A stretch of DNA of 64,000 nucleotides from Karstenula rhodostoma CBS 690.94 (Eukaryota > Ascomycota > Dothideomycetes > Pleosporales > Didymosphaeriaceae). The position numbers and the translations under genes were made by a program. Of this stretch, positions 10,260 to 24,798 are shown piece after piece. The first letter of the stretch is position 1; each line of letters starts with the position of its first letter. Under the pieces are notes generated by a model, which ran no database searches, was not told where the DNA came from, and worked only from the letters and a program-made list of their open reading frames with translations. Location: NCBI GenBank assembly GCA_010093485.1, contig MU001513.1:509696-573695 (forward strand). Direction: 5' to 3'.

Positions 10260-11796
10260 GGTGGAGGGAATATGAGGTAGGGTTCTCAGCGAAAATCGGT
10301 ATATTCTACGTCGAACACAAAAAAAAAGTTGTTTGAAGGGAGCTGTGATGGTCGTACTGATGGATGGCTACTTTACTGAGCTGAAGCATACCTTATATCC
10401 TAGATAGCCATCTACAGCGCACAGATGCATTCTGACGGGCGCCCCTGCTATTTTCACATCCCTTCAAACATCGTAGCGTTGATGTCCAATTCGGGTTGGT
10501 TCAGCGACAGCCCGTTAGGCTGTGATGGGGCTGTCTTACTACTCGAAAGCTTGGCTAGGGATCTGTGTCGGCGTTTGTGAGAGCGCCATTCGCAACCCTC
10601 GCAAGCAGTCCTATCGCGGGCATAGTCGAAACTTGGACAGGTGTTGTGGCGCTGGTTAGTGCCGCTGATTGGGCAATCCCGTTGAGATTGTTGTTCGTCA
10701 TTGCGTTGTGGCGAAGCAGTATCGTCGGGGGGAGCGAGGCGGAGTTATCCCCATGGCCTACTCCAACCGTAGGAGCGGACGGTTTTTCGCGATAGATACG
10801 TGTAACGCCGAAATTAACGATGGCGAACGAGCACACCGTTGACGATGCGGCCTGAGGCAACGCAATCGTGAATGGCGACAGTACTCGCTTCACTACCTAC
10901 AAGAAGTTGGAACTGTTGAACTGTCTGTAACGCACCGAAAATCTCTTTCTGCAATAGCTGTAGCCACGATCCATTTCGACTGGTAGCTATCGGGCTGGTG
11001 CTCGCTTTTTTGTTGCCGTATGTAGAAAGTATGTCGCGAGCGTGGCTGTAGGCTCGGGAAGGATCTTACCAGGGGTCCAATACTTTCTATGACGGGTTAG
11101 CCTTGCGATAACATTCTGTCCGAAACTCTCCGCAACTTTCTTGAATCTCTCGAAATATACTAGTGCTGAATGCGACTGAGCAAACTCATCGTCTCGTTGT
11201 CTCCTTTTGGGTTCTATTGTACATGAGCATTCGGTAGCTTGGTCTAATCTGAAGTCCTTAGTAATACCTGCGGGTGTGCACTCAGCTCATGGTAGTGTGC
11301 TGGGCGCTGCACGCGAGGGTAATATATGCTATAGGGACACATGTTCCTCACGAAGATCTTTTTACAATTCTCGTACGTGTGGAGCTCTTCCTTCGATAAG
11401 GTTGTCGCGCTCCGAGATGATCATAGTAAGCGCATTGCTGTGAGTACTAAGATCAACCAAACGAGTTCTCTTCTCAGGTGTAATTTCAAGTTCGGATGCT
11501 GCTCGCAGGTTCCTCAAGCGCTGTAAGTTTGTCTGAAGCGCTGGACTTCGGAAAGATCATTGTCTTGGAGTTGCGATCGAGCCTTCAGTGGTGGAGAATC
11601 GGTGGATTTCTTTTCCTCGCAATCGTCATCATCTCCATAGTTCGACACCACCGTCGTGGCAGACAGCGCCTGTTATCATACTTTCGCGAATGATACAAAA
11701 ACGACCACATTGGGTGAAGTAGCCTCGTTGCTAGGCTTCGAGGGCGAGACCAGCTATAGCACCCAGCCAAAGGGTATTCGCTCAGCGCCGGCGATA
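10260..11796. other. Intergenic region, no supported gene
   Basis: About 1.5 kb of normal base composition between the RTA1-like gene and the transposon nest. Two short open frames (minus 10555-10893; plus 11496-11693, which has one hydrophobic stretch) have no recognisable motif and no convincing splice partners. The left 200 bp should hold the RTA1-like promoter. Confidence 0.45.
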
Positions 11797-11828
11797 CTGT
11801 AGTTGCGGCTATAAGTTTGGGCAGTGGG
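11797..11828 (+). repeat. Left terminal inverted repeat of the outer element
   Basis: 32 bp, pairs with 27246-27277 with 29 matches. The three mismatches are all transitions. A TA dinucleotide precedes it. Confidence 0.82.
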
Positions 11829-13035
11829 TCTACCGGGGAGGGTATTTTTAGCAATTTCTTAGTAATAGATATATTAATTTATTATCTATAAAATATATAG
11901 AAATACTAAGGTACTTCTTTTAATAGTAATTAGTTACTAAATCTAAGTATTTTATTATAGGGATTAATACTTTATATATATACTATTAGTATTAATTATA
12001 GTCTATATTCTAGTAGGTATACTCTCTATTAAATTATATAGTAATTACTCTAGTACTATATCCTATATATATATAACCTAGGACTTAAATTAATATATAG
12101 AGAGCTTTATATTAATACTAGTTTAATCCTTAATTTAATCTTTTATCTAGTACTATATAGTTTTAATAGAATTTAAATTAGATAAGTATATAGGCTAGTA
12201 TATAATTATAATAAAGTTAGTATTAAATAGCTATTATATATATTAATCTTTATATACTAGAGTACTATTCTATATAAATATAAGCTCTAGATACTAGTAC
12301 TATATATAGTTAATAATAAGAGGGTAAATCTACTTCTAATAGCTAGTATTATTAATAGTACTTTAGGATTTATTTTATATTAATAAAGGTTTCTTTATTA
12401 TACTATAAAAGCTATCTTAGAATATCTAGCTAGACTTATATAGATATTTATTAATAATATAAAATAGATTATATTCCTTACTAACTTTATATATTACCTA
12501 TTACTTATAGTATTAGCTAGATTAAATCTAGAATTTATTAGTTTATAAGATTAAGTTTTACTAATTAATTATTTAGTACTAGTAAGTATATATAAACTTA
12601 AGTTATATAGCTTTATTTACTTCTAATATAGGTAATTTTATATATATAATATACTAGTAATATCTATAAGTTTTAAATATAAGTTATATCTATTTTTCTA
12701 ATATACCTAAATATTAATTAATCTAAGAGAGCTCTATATAGCTTATAAGCTAGCTAGTCTATAAGCTAATAATAAATAACTTAAACTTATTAATATCCTT
12801 ATTTATATACTTATATAGGTACTTAGTATACTTTTTAGGGGTAACTTATAGTACTATTATAGTATTTCTAATTTACTTATAAATTAATAGGAGTATAGCT
12901 TTAATCTATATATATATAAGGTTATAATTATATAGTATTTATATAGTTAGGCGCTAATTATAGGTTATATAGGAGGTATAAGGTAAAGGAGAGAATTACT
13001 CCTTAATATATATAGAAGTTTTAGTAGATAATATA

Positions 13036-13098
13036 TTAGTACTTCCTATTTAAATACTAGTACTTTCTATTTAGGGACTAATACTTTCTATTTAAAAA
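13036..13098. repeat. Three 21-bp tandem repeats
   Basis: Three adjacent copies of a unit resembling ACTAGTACTTTCTATTTA with variable ends, in the degraded interior of the outer element, just left of the gypsy insertion. Confidence 0.6.
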
Positions 13099-13113
13099 CT
13101 AGTATACCTACTC

Positions 13114-13359
13114 TATAAGGGTTAATTTAATCTAAGATTAAATCCCCTTATAAAATATTTACTTACCTTTAAGCTTAGGCCTTATCTAGTAGTCTATATA
13201 TAGATTAGTTAGTAGATTTTAAATATCTAGTATATAAAGAGTTCTTTCCTAAAATCCTCTCTATTTTAATATTTTAAGTTTAGTTTTAATTTATATAGTT
13301 TCTTCTATCTATTTAATTTTAAGAGTATTTATTTTATTTAACTATATTCTAGCCTTATA
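13114..13359 (+). repeat. Gypsy 5' LTR
   Basis: 246 bp, same length as the 3' LTR. Differences between the two copies are mostly C/T and G/A transitions, as expected from independent RIP of each copy. Confidence 0.88.
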
Positions 13360-13470
13360 TTAAACTTAAAACCCCTTTTTTTAATTAGAGATTAGTAATT
13401 ATAATATCTACCTTTAGCTCTTTAGGTATAAAAAGGTTTACTAAAATTCTAAAATTTTTTTTTAGATTAG

Positions 13471-13640
13471 CTATTAAGGTATTAGAATATCCTCTAAAGT
13501 TCTTATTAAAGACTAGCTATTAAGATACTAGAATATCCTCTAAAGTCCTTATTAAAGGCTAACTATTAAAGTACTAGAATATTCTCTAAAGTCTTTATTA
13601 AAGACTAGCTATTAAAGTATTAAAATATCCTTTTAGATTT
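13471..13640 (+). repeat. 46-bp tandem repeat in the gypsy leader
   Basis: CTATTAAGGTATTAGAATATC-like units recur at 13471, 13517, 13563 and 13609, an exact 46-bp period with about 3.5 copies. They lie about 110 bp inside the 5' LTR, in the untranslated leader. Confidence 0.82.
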
Positions 13641-15224
13641 TTTAAACTTCCTTAAAAACTTACTAATATTAGGTACTTTTAGTAGAATTAACTATTATAA
13701 AAATTAAATCCCTCTTAAATAGAAATATATACCTATTATAGATATATTAAAAATAATATATATATCTTTAGTAAATAGGCTTAAAATATAACTAACTATT
13801 TACTTATTACTTATACCTTATTTACCTAAACTTACCTTTTACCGCCCTTTCTAGTTAGCCTATATATAGACGCTAGGCGTGCCTTAGCCACTTTTTTAGT
13901 CCCCCTTTATTTATATATTGGTAAAGTATAACGTGCCTTTTTATCCCCCCTACTTTATTAAATTACCCTACCTTATAGTAAATCTCTATAATATATATAC
14001 CTTTTATTTTTATAGTAAATATTAATTTATATAATATTTTTATTTTAGATAGCCCTTTTTTTCTATTTACTTTATCTCTAAATAGCTTTATACTTATTAT
14101 ACTACTACCTATAACTAAATATATAAAAATAAAACCTCTAGTACTTAAATAGTCTATTAATAAAAATTTAATATCTTTTTTTTAGAGCTATATTAGAACT
14201 TACTCTATAAGTTATACTACTAAAGTAATAATAATTTTTAATTTTAGTAAAGAAAACCTTAATAATATTTTAAAAGTAAATAACTTTTATTATAGTATAA
14301 CTATAGGTAAGATACTATATATATTACTTTAAGATTACTTATCTATTCTAATATAAAAATAGGTATTAATAGCTAAAATCTTTAGTATATAACCTCTCTA
14401 TAAGCTAGAAAATCTATTCTTCTAAATTAAACTTTTTCTATTAAAACTAAGTATCTAGCTATCTAAAAGTATTAAAGAATATCTAGCTAATATTAGTAAG
14501 GTTAAAAAGAAATTAGGCCTTTATTAAAATTCTAGAACTAGAAACTATAAGGAGAAAGAAAATAACTTTAAGGCTAGTTTATAAGTAATTAGGCTATAAG
14601 AGTTAGAAAAAGTATTTAAACTATATATAGCTTTTACTAATATTAATATAATTATTCTAGACCTAATTACTTTAAATAGAAAGGATCTAGAGATTTTAAA
14701 CTACTAAGGTCTAGAGTTTACTACTATTTCTAATATATATATAGGCTATATTAAGGCTAATATAACTCTATTTACTATAAAACTATAACTTATAATTTTA
14801 TTCTATTATATATATAAAGTATAGGACTAGTAATAAAAGCTAGTTTAGTAAAATACTAATCTAAATAATAAAATTAATATTATAATAAACTCCTAGATAT
14901 AGACTTAGAAGAAAAATAATTATCTATAAACTAAAATTATAGAACTAAAAAAGACTACTAAGGCTAAGAATTAATTAATATAAGTAATAATTAATAACTT
15001 AAATAATAATAATAGTTTTAAGTTACCCTACTAGTTTAGTATTTCCCCTACTAAGTTAGTATTTACTATTAAATATAATACTAAACTAATTACTTTAAAA
15101 ATAAATAGTTAGTAAGGTATAAGCTATTCTACTATAAGTTAATATACTCTAAAAATAAATACTTCTAGTAAACTTTCCTATAAAGTACTAAACCTTTACT
15201 ATATAAAGTACTAAGCTTATTAAA

Positions 15225-15440
15225 ATAAATATCTATTTCCTAAGGTTTTAGACCCTAATAAATTTAATAGTAATAAGGCTTAGTTTAAGCTATAGTTCTA
15301 TTTACTAGAGGTTAAAATTAAATCTAATATAAACTACTTTTAGTAAAATACTTCTAAAAAATATACTATAACTATTACTAATTATATTAATATATAGCTA
15401 GAAGGCTATATTTTTAAAATTTTTAATATCTAAAAATAGT
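15225..15440 (+). pseudogene. Gypsy gag-like remnant
   Basis: Reading through stops, the + strand gives a segment like FPKVLDPNKFN followed by FKL-FYLLEVKIKS, which resembles the Gag start of fungal gypsy elements (PxKFDGD...). Asp codons now read Asn and Gln/Trp codons read as stops, the expected RIP outcomes. Assignment is by position and weak similarity. Confidence 0.45.
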
Positions 15441-16329
15441 AGTAATTAATTATATCTCTTATAGGTCTATATAACTACCTCTAAGCTATATTTATACTAC
15501 TAAACTAGAATATTAATACCTATACTAACTTTTAAAAGATAATACTTCTACTTAAAGGAGATATAAATTTATTTATTATATAGTATAATATATTTATAAA
15601 CTAGGCTAGATTTTATTCTAATAATTCTAAAGAGATACTCTATAAAAAGCTCTATATAAAGCTTACTAACTAGTTTACTTAGAATACTATTAACTCTATT
15701 ATAGATTATAATAAATTTTATACTATTATCTATAAGCTATATAAAGCCTTTAAATATAATTATTAAATTAATTATAATTAACTTATTTTCTCTATTTTAT
15801 ACTATTATAAGGAGTTTTTATTATAGATAATTACTTTAGCCCCTTATTATATTATAGGACTACCTAAAGATATTATAGTAAAATTAGCTCTAAAGTACTA
15901 ATCTACTAACCCTAAATATAGATACTCTAAAGAGTAGTATTATAAAAATTAGATATATTATAATTACCTCTTTAAGAACTATATTTATTATAATTATTTT
16001 ATTAAACCCTATAATAGATATACTATTACTACTATTATAAAGGTTTAAAAAAAGAATAAAATTTATTTTTTTCTAAAATCTAGTAATAAATATACCTCTA
16101 ATAAAGACTCTAAATTAGACTTTAAATTAGAAAATTAAAAATATTAGTTAACTTTAGACTAGTACCCCTAATAGAAGTAGTAGATATAGAACTAATTAAC
16201 TTATAAAAGCTAGTATTCTATTCTAAAAAGTATTATACTAATTTTAAAAATATTTAAATCCTTAACTTATTTAGAGAAATATCTTTTATACTTCCTATAA
16301 TATTCTAAAATAATAGATATAAGATTTAT

Positions 16330-16560
16330 ATATATAATCTTATTAATTCTAGTATATTTATATATAATTTTATTACCTTATAATTAAAGAAAGTACTAAG
16401 GTACTAACTTAGTATTAAATTAATATAGCTTAAATATCTAATCCCCCTTAAAAGTTTTATTAGTAAGAAAACTACCTTAGTTAATTACTACTTTTAAGTA
16501 GTATTTAATATTAATAGATATCCTATAATTATATAGTTTATTCTATATAAAATAGGAGAC
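16330..16560 (+). pseudogene. Gypsy aspartic protease remnant
   Basis: LINSSIFIYNFIT near 16341 fits a retroviral-type protease active site (LIDSGA...FI) after Asp-to-Asn and Gly-to-Ser RIP changes. It sits between the gag-like and reverse transcriptase remnants. Confidence 0.5.
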
Positions 16561-17639
16561 TATAATCTTATTATAAAATAAAAATTCTTTAAAGATATTA
16601 AGTTATTAATTAATTATTATAACTAGTACTTAATATAACTAAATAATATACTATTATAGATTATTATTTTATTTATAGTATTATACTACTTACTTTTACT
16701 AATTAATAAAGAATACTAGTTTAATACTAACTAATAGAATACTAACTTTAAAAAAAAGGATATTTAATTTTAATAAGTATAATTACTTTATAGAGAATAC
16801 TCTCCTATAAAAGAGTTTAAAATCCCTATAGAGCCTATAATATTATCTATCTCTCTAGTATAGACTATCCCCTAAAACTATAGTAATTATTAATTACCTT
16901 TAGTAGAGTCTATTCTAGATAAGGACTTTATTATAATATATTATATATCTTTAAATAAGGATAATAATAAAACTAAACTACTAGAGTTTAAAAATAAAAA
17001 TTAATAATTAGTTAAATCTAGTATTAAGAATAATACCCTAGTATATAGATATAGTAATAAGTTACTATATAATAATAAATTATTACTAAAGAAATTAACT
17101 ACCTCTATTAAGCCTAATTTTACTAAAAACTTTAGTAAATAAGCTACTAAGAAACTCTTATAAAAGTTAAAAATTAAACTAAAAAATTATCTAAAGAACT
17201 AAATTATTATTATTTTCTACCCTATAGAATAGCTTTAATATAAGGAAGATTTATATAAAATAAATAAAGTACTATCTAATCTAAGGCTACTATTCCTAAA
17301 GGAACCTTCTAAGTATTAAATATTAATAAGGGAATAGCTTTTTAAAATTAGTATTAATATTTTAATTATCTCTACTATAGTATTTATAGTTAGTATATAA
17401 GATATAGAGATTAGCTCTATTAGTTAATATAAGTTACTTAAACTTATAAAAACTAAGTATTATAAAAAGAAAACTATAACTAACTCTTTAAAAAAGTTTT
17501 AAAAATAGTTACTAGTAGAACTTAAAGCTAAGCTTCTCTATTATAGATAGGTAGAAATAAATATTTTTTACTTTAGTAAATAAAAAATAAATATCTTACC
17601 CCTATAATAGAAAGGTATTAACTATAATATTATCTTTAC

Positions 17640-18950
17640 TAAAAATATTAATATTTTAAAAATCTTCCTACTATATCTTATATCCTTTAATAAGCTAGAA
17701 TTACTATACTTATATATTTAAAATATAGTAAAGAAAGGGTTTATTTCTTTTAGTAATATTAGCTTTACCTCCCCTATCTTATATATAAAGAAGTCTAAAG
17801 GGGGGTAATATCTTTATATTAATTATAGAAGACTTAATAGTATTACTAAAAAGAATATTACTTTTATACTACTATTAGAGGAAACTTTTATATACTTATC
17901 TAGAGTATATATATTTACTAAACTAGACCTATAATAAGCCTTTTACTATATATAATTTACTAAATATACCTCTAACCTCTTTATATTTTAAATTTAATAT
18001 AATAATTTTAAGTATAATATTCTTCTTTTTAGTATAATTAATAAACTAGTATTATTCTAATACTTTATTAATATAATTCTAGCTAATATAATTAATTTAA
18101 TTTATATAGTTTATATTAATAATATCCTTATCTACTCTAAGGATCCCCTAGAGTATAAGGCTTATATATCTAAAGTTATTAAATAGTTAAAAGAGTACTA
18201 CCTCTATTATAATATTAAGAAAAGTAAATTTACTATTTAAAAAATTAAATTTCTAGGTTTTATTATTACTACTAATAGAATCTATAAGAACCCTAAAAAG
18301 GAAACTATAGTATAGAACTAGAAAAAGCCTACTAGCCTTTATACCCTCTAATCCTTTTTAGAATTTTATAACTATTATTAGACCTATCTTAAAAACTATA
18401 GATATATTATTTAACCCCTTACTAAGCTAACTAAAAAAGGTATTTAGTATAAATTTAAAAATAAGGAATATACTACTTTTTAAACTATAAAAAACCTTTT
18501 CTACTTAAATAATTTTATTATATAGTACTTCCCCTACTATAAGATATAGATAGAAACTAATACTAGTAATAATATTATTATAAAAGCTATTTTATAAATC
18601 TAAAATAATAGAACTTAAAAACTTTTTAGTTTTTATTTATATAAAATAAAACTAGTAGAAATAAATTATAATATTTATAATAAGGAAATACTTATTATTA
18701 TAGATAGGTTAAATATATAGTATACCTAGCTTATTAGTCTATAGTTAAAAGAGCTATTTACTATTATTATAAACTATTATATATTTAAATACTTCTCTAT
18801 AAAATAAGAACTTATACTCTACTAGACTTATTAATTAGAAGTATTATCCTAGTATAATTATATAATTATATTTTACTCTAGATCTATAAATATTATAGCT
18901 AATATATTATTATAGAAATAGGAAGAACTAGTTATATAAAAGGTAAAAGC
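17640..18950 (+). pseudogene. Gypsy reverse transcriptase and RNase H remnant
   Basis: Conceptual reading near 17790-17950 gives YRRLNSITKKN, LLLEETF and VYIFTKLDL..AFY, matching the fingers/palm of Ty3/gypsy reverse transcriptase (YRxLNxxTxKN, FTKLDLRxAF). At 18109-18144 VYINNILIYSKD is the catalytic box, originally Y(V/I)DDILIYS. RNase H-like sequence follows to about 18950. Stops occur at former Gln and Trp codons throughout. Confidence 0.85.
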
Positions 18951-19259
18951 TAAATTAGCCTATATAATATACTTTTTCCCCTAATAATAGAATATTACTA
19001 ATAATAATACTAATAATAAAGACTATAAAGTAGTAATATTAGTTACTATTACTAAGCTAAACTAGTAGAATAAAAAAACTAAATTATAAAACTCTCCTAT
19101 TATACTAATAAACTATCTATTTAAAGTAAATTATATTAATCTAACCTTAGAATTATTTTAAAAGCCTACTTTTAAACTAAATAGTAAGTATAATAGGATA
19201 CTTTCTAGACTTCTTTTATATTAAAATTACCTAGTTATTTCTAAAACTAATTAGCTTTA

Positions 19260-19552
19260 AATAATTCTTATTAATATAGTTTACTTCTATTAGATAACTA
19301 TATACTCTAGTACTAAAAAGACCTATAAACTTATCTAGAAATTATATTATTAAAACTATATATATATAGATATTAAATAGTTTATATATAATTATAAAAT
19401 TTACTACTAGACTAAACCCCCTTATAATAAGAAGCTAGGCCTATTCTAGCTACTATTTATTCTAAAGACTATATAGTAAAATATTTCTATAAACTTTAAA
19501 AACTTTCTATTAGACTAAAAGGGCTTTAATAATATTATAATTTATATATATT
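19260..19552 (+). pseudogene. Gypsy integrase remnant, 5' part, cut by the copia insertion
   Basis: The segment around 19400-19540 resembles the integrase zinc-domain exit and core start (KLGLFWLLFI...LLDWKGFNNII, compare G-L-xPLPIP...GF(D)xIxV). The copia 5' LTR begins at 19553, so the coding region is split; it resumes after 25089. Confidence 0.6.
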
Positions 19553-19838
19553 TATTAGATTACGTGTATATATTATTACTTATAATATAGTATACTTACT
19601 ATTATAGTAAGTTATAGTAACTACTAGTAGTAGTAGATAGTAAGTATAAAAGGAGAGGCTAGGATATTTTATATTATTAGGACTAGTATAGGGTACTAAG
19701 GTACTATTTAAAAGCATATCTTAGCTAGACTTAGAATAATAATTAATTATAATAATTTATATAATTATATAATATATAACTAATCTATCTATATTTATAG
19801 TTTATAGTAATCTATTATTATTTATAGTAAATTTAATA
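19553..19838 (+). repeat. Copia 5' LTR
   Basis: 286 bp, same length as the 3' LTR; includes ATTACGTGTAT, one of the few CpG-containing stretches left in the block. Confidence 0.86.
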
Positions 19839-22800
19839 ATTAAGAGTCTTACTACCTTATTACTAACTATACGCGCTAAATAATATAGTATTACCTATTA
19901 GACCTATAAAAACCTTCCTTACTACCTCTATATAGTATATAGAATAGCTAATAGTACTAGAAATATAAATAAAAGCTAACTAAGTATAGTATATATTTAA
20001 CCTAACTAATAGTAAAATACTAAAGTTATAATTATAAGTATTATAGCTACTAGACCTATATTAATTTATATATAATAATAATCTAATACTAAGTAGCCTA
20101 TATATCCTTATAAATATATAAAAGTTATAGTAGAACTTATAAGTTAAATACTATAAACTATAATTTAATTAGTATAAAATAGAACTAGTAAAATATTATA
20201 TAGAGGTATAGAGAGTAGAAAAGTTTATATTATACCTATAGGGTTTTATTATAGTTAACCTATTTAGTATCTATTACCTCTCTAAAAAACTATATAAAAA
20301 ATAAATCCTCCTTATTATAAAAAAAATAGGAGTTAATAATAAAAAAGTAAAGCTATAAGTATAATATAAATACCTATATATTATCTAAAGTACTAAGAGG
20401 TTAACTAAATAAAATTTCTAGCTAGCTAAATATAATTATATAGTATTTATTACTAAGAAGTAAGGCTATATAGAAACTATAGATAATATAATTATTCTTA
20501 ATAATTTTATAAAAAATATTATAGTACTAGATAAAGTATATACTACTACTTTTAAATAGGCCCTCTAAAATAAATAAGAGATAATATACTAAAATATAAT
20601 AAAGAGGTTTAGACTTTATATAGAGTACTATTATCTAGTTAAGGCTATAATTAAAGCTATATTTATTACTAGAGGAGAACTAGATATTAGTACTAAAGGG
20701 AATATCTTTTATACTAATAATAATATACCTATATAAATATAAAATACTTAAAAATAGGGATAAAGTATAATAATATTCTTATAAAGATTATATAACCCTA
20801 ATCTACTTATACTATATAAATAAGAATTCTTTATATTATATAGGTAAAGCTTTATACTATATAGGTAGAATATCTCTATATTATATAGGTAGGAAGGTTA
20901 TAGAAGGAATAAAATATCTTACTAATAAATAAAAAATTAAGGTATAAATAAAAAAAAGTATTCTATATATTCTATAGAATATATACTAAAGGATTACTAC
21001 TATACTTTTCTAGAAAAAGCTTTAGTATAGTAGAAACTATAACTAGGATAGAATAGATTTATTAAGTATAATATCTAAAATAATCCCTTAATATAAGAAT
21101 AAATATATATATTTAAATAAATATAATTTAAAATATTATAAATTAAATAGTTATATATTTCTATACTAACCTAAATATTAGAGGCTAGTAATAAGTAACT
21201 AAAAGGATAGAAAATTACTATAATCCCTATAAGCTTCTAAGTAACCTCTTAATCTAATCTTTATATATATCTACTATAAACCTTATTAATCCTTAACTTA
21301 AGTACTATATATTATATCTTTAATAATATTAATTAATTTATTTTACTCTAGCTATTAATACTAGGAGACTTTATATAGATAGGTAATATATAGGTCTAGA
21401 TATAAGGATATAGAAGTATTTACTTTAAACTATAAAGTTACTAAAAAAATAGTATAATTAGGCTTAATAATATAGTTTACTATCTTAATCTACTCTATAA
21501 CCTAGTATCCTTTTAACTACTTAGATATTAAGGACTATAGTAGAATACTAAATTAGAACCTATAATACTAAAATAGGCTAATAATACTATTATAGTAGAA
21601 TTATAAGAGCTATATAATTAATAGATATTAAAGTATAGACTTACTAATAGTATTTATATTATTATATAAAGTATAGTATATACTATATATAAAGTAATAA
21701 TATATATAAAGTATAAAGTAAAAACTATAAGTATAACTATATAGTATAAATAACTAGACTACTTAGAACTAAATATACTTAAGTATCTAGTATAGTAAGC
21801 TAAAGGGGTATATATTAAAGGTATCCCTATAATAAAATATAATACCTATAGATAAATTAAATTAAAATAATAGATTAGATATATACTTTAACTAAATAAT
21901 TAAGGACCTAGTAAGTATATTATAATTAACTTTTATAACTTTAAACCTAATAGCTCTATTAAAGAGAAAAGCTAAATATTAATTACTAATTAATATTTTA
22001 GCTATATATAGAACTTCTACTTTAAAGATAACTACCTAGTAAGGACTATTATTAAGATACTTAGTAGCTTTATACTATTTATAAAAGTATAGTTTAGTAT
22101 AATAGTTAAAATTATTAAATTAAATAATAAGATCTTTATAGTAAAAATAGATATTAAATACTAGTATATAAGCTAAGGTATTAAAATTAAGCCCTTAATA
22201 CTAGATATATAAGTATAAAATAAAGAAGCTAAGTATTTAGAAGGTATAATAAAAAAAAAAGCCTATATAATATAACTTAATATAAACCTTCTATAGGAAA
22301 TATAGCCTAAGATTACTAAGGCTATAGTATACTTATATAATTAAATACTAAATTATAAGAATTACTAGTATTTACTATATAAAGTATTTTTTATAATAGT
22401 TACCCTTATTAATAGGATAGTAACTTAGTCTTAGAAACTAAACCTAGTATACCTTAAAATATATAGAAGTAAAGCCTTTACTATAACTAATAATATATAG
22501 TATAGGAAAAGTAAACTATAAAGACTTAATCTAAAGGTATAAATTAAATACCTTATAAAATATTAATTAATAAATATCTAGTATATATAGATTCTATTAT
22601 TATTAAAAGTAATTAGTATTTATAATATTATATTTAATAAAGATATAGTATTTAATAAAATATAGAAAGAGCTTATAGATAACCTTATATATAGTACTCT
22701 AAAAGAGATTATATTATAGATTAGGATTATAGAGAGACTACCTACTCTAATAACTAAACTAGAGATAACTTTATTCTATAAAGATAAGTTAGTTATAATA

Positions 22801-23499
22801 AATTATAATAACTTATAATAATAATAAGAGATATTAAAAGAGTTACTAAAAAGAAAGTATAATAGTATCTATCTATTACTACTAATAATATTACTACTAG
22901 TTATACTACTAATATAACTTATAATATAGAATATACTATTACTAAAAATATAAGTAGTAAATAACTATATATAATAGCTAATAATAGCTAATATAAAAAT
23001 TATACCCTAGGTAACTATATTTATAGTAGATACCCTAATAGGTTATAAAGGTATATATAAAGGCTATAACCTTAATAAAATATAAGTAAAATAAATACTT
23101 ATAAAAGAATTAAAGCCTTATTAAAGCTAGTTACTACTACTACTAATAATCTAAACTAGACTTAAGAATTACCTAATAGGGAAATTATTTTAAAAAGCTA
23201 AATATAAATACCTTACTAATTATTAATAAATAAACTTATAGATAGAAGTACTATAGAGACTAATTAAATAAGTAGGTTACTAAATCCTTAACTATATATA
23301 GATATATACCTATAAATTTAATAAATACTATTAATTTCTAAAGTATAAGACTTAACTAGTTATATAAGAAAATTAGTAGAAGAATATTACTCTATAAGAT
23401 ATCTATATAATAATCTTAGTTAATTAATTATTCTATATACTTATAATAATAGCTACTAGATATAACCTTAAACTAAAATAATATAATATAACTAATATA

Positions 23500-24700
23500 T
23501 TTATATATATAATACTTAATTAAAAAGTCTATATAAGGATACCTATAGGGTACTAAAAAAAAGGTATAACTTTTAAACTATAGAAGGCCCTCTATAGACT
23601 CTAAATCTCGCCTAAACTATAATAGAAAGAATTTACTATAATACTTAAAAATATAGGTTTTACTATAATTCTATATAAACTATACTATATAATTAAGAAT
23701 AGTATTATTATCTTCTTTTATATAGATAATATTATTATTACTTATTACTAAATAAAGGAGATAGTAGTAACTAAAGTAGTAGAACTACTTAAATAAAAAT
23801 ATACTATAACTAGAGGAGATAACCTATAATAGTTTCTTAGTATAGAAGTTATCTAAAAATAAAACTAATAACTTATATAATTATTATAGACCTTATATAT
23901 TAAGAAGATCTAATAACTAATAGATAAAACTAATTACTACTATAATATACCTATAACTAGTATAGAGCTTAAACCTTAAAAAGGTCTAGCCTTACTATTA
24001 GAAATTAATAAGTATTAATAAAAGATTAAATTACTACTATTTATAATAGTTATAATATAATTAGATATTACTTTTATTATATTATAACTAGCCTAGTTTC
24101 TATTAAACCTAGATTAAGTATATTAAAATACTACTAATAAAGTATTATTATATCTCTTAGCTACTAAATATAAGGATCTATAGCTTAGAAGTAAATTATA
24201 CCTCTAAATTACTAGTAATACCTTATTTACTAATAATATAATTAATAGGAAAAGCTTATAGGGCTATATAATTAAGTTATTTAATAGCCTAATAGTATAA
24301 AGGGTAAATAAATAAAATACTATTACTACTTCTATAATAGAGGTAGAACTACTCGCCCTATTATAGGTAGCTAAGGAAGCTATTTATATTTTAAGATTAT
24401 TAAAAGAGCTTAGAATTATATTACCTAGCTCTATAATTATAATATAATATAATAATTAATAGATAATTTACTTAGTAATTTAGAAAGTATTAAAACTCTA
24501 GACTAAGCTCTAATATATTAATATTTATAATTACTAGCTATAATAAAAAGTCTCTATAGAAATAATTACTATTAAGTATACTAAGTTAGCTAAAATAATT
24601 ACTAATAGATTTATAAAAATACTACTAATAAATAAATAGCTAGACTTCCTTAACTAGCTTAGATTAGTTAATATAGAAAATCGAGAGGTAATAAATACTA
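23500..24700 (+). pseudogene. Copia reverse transcriptase and RNase H remnant
   Basis: Reading through stops near 23527-23640 gives VYIRIPIGY-KKGITFKL-KALYRL-ISPKL, the copia motif (V)YMxxPxGY...KLxKALYGLRxSPRxW. FYIDNIII at about 23716-23740 is the former YVDDI catalytic box. RNase H-like sequence runs to about 24700. Confidence 0.8.
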
Positions 24701-24798
24701 TACTATTTAAATAAATCTAAGATTATTTTTACTAAGTACTCTAAGCTATTACTTATAATCTAGCTTAGATAGTTTAGAGGTACTAAGCTAAGGGGATA

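Noticed and set aside
10555..10893. 112-codon minus frame
   Set aside because: Low-complexity, no motif and no supporting splice signals.
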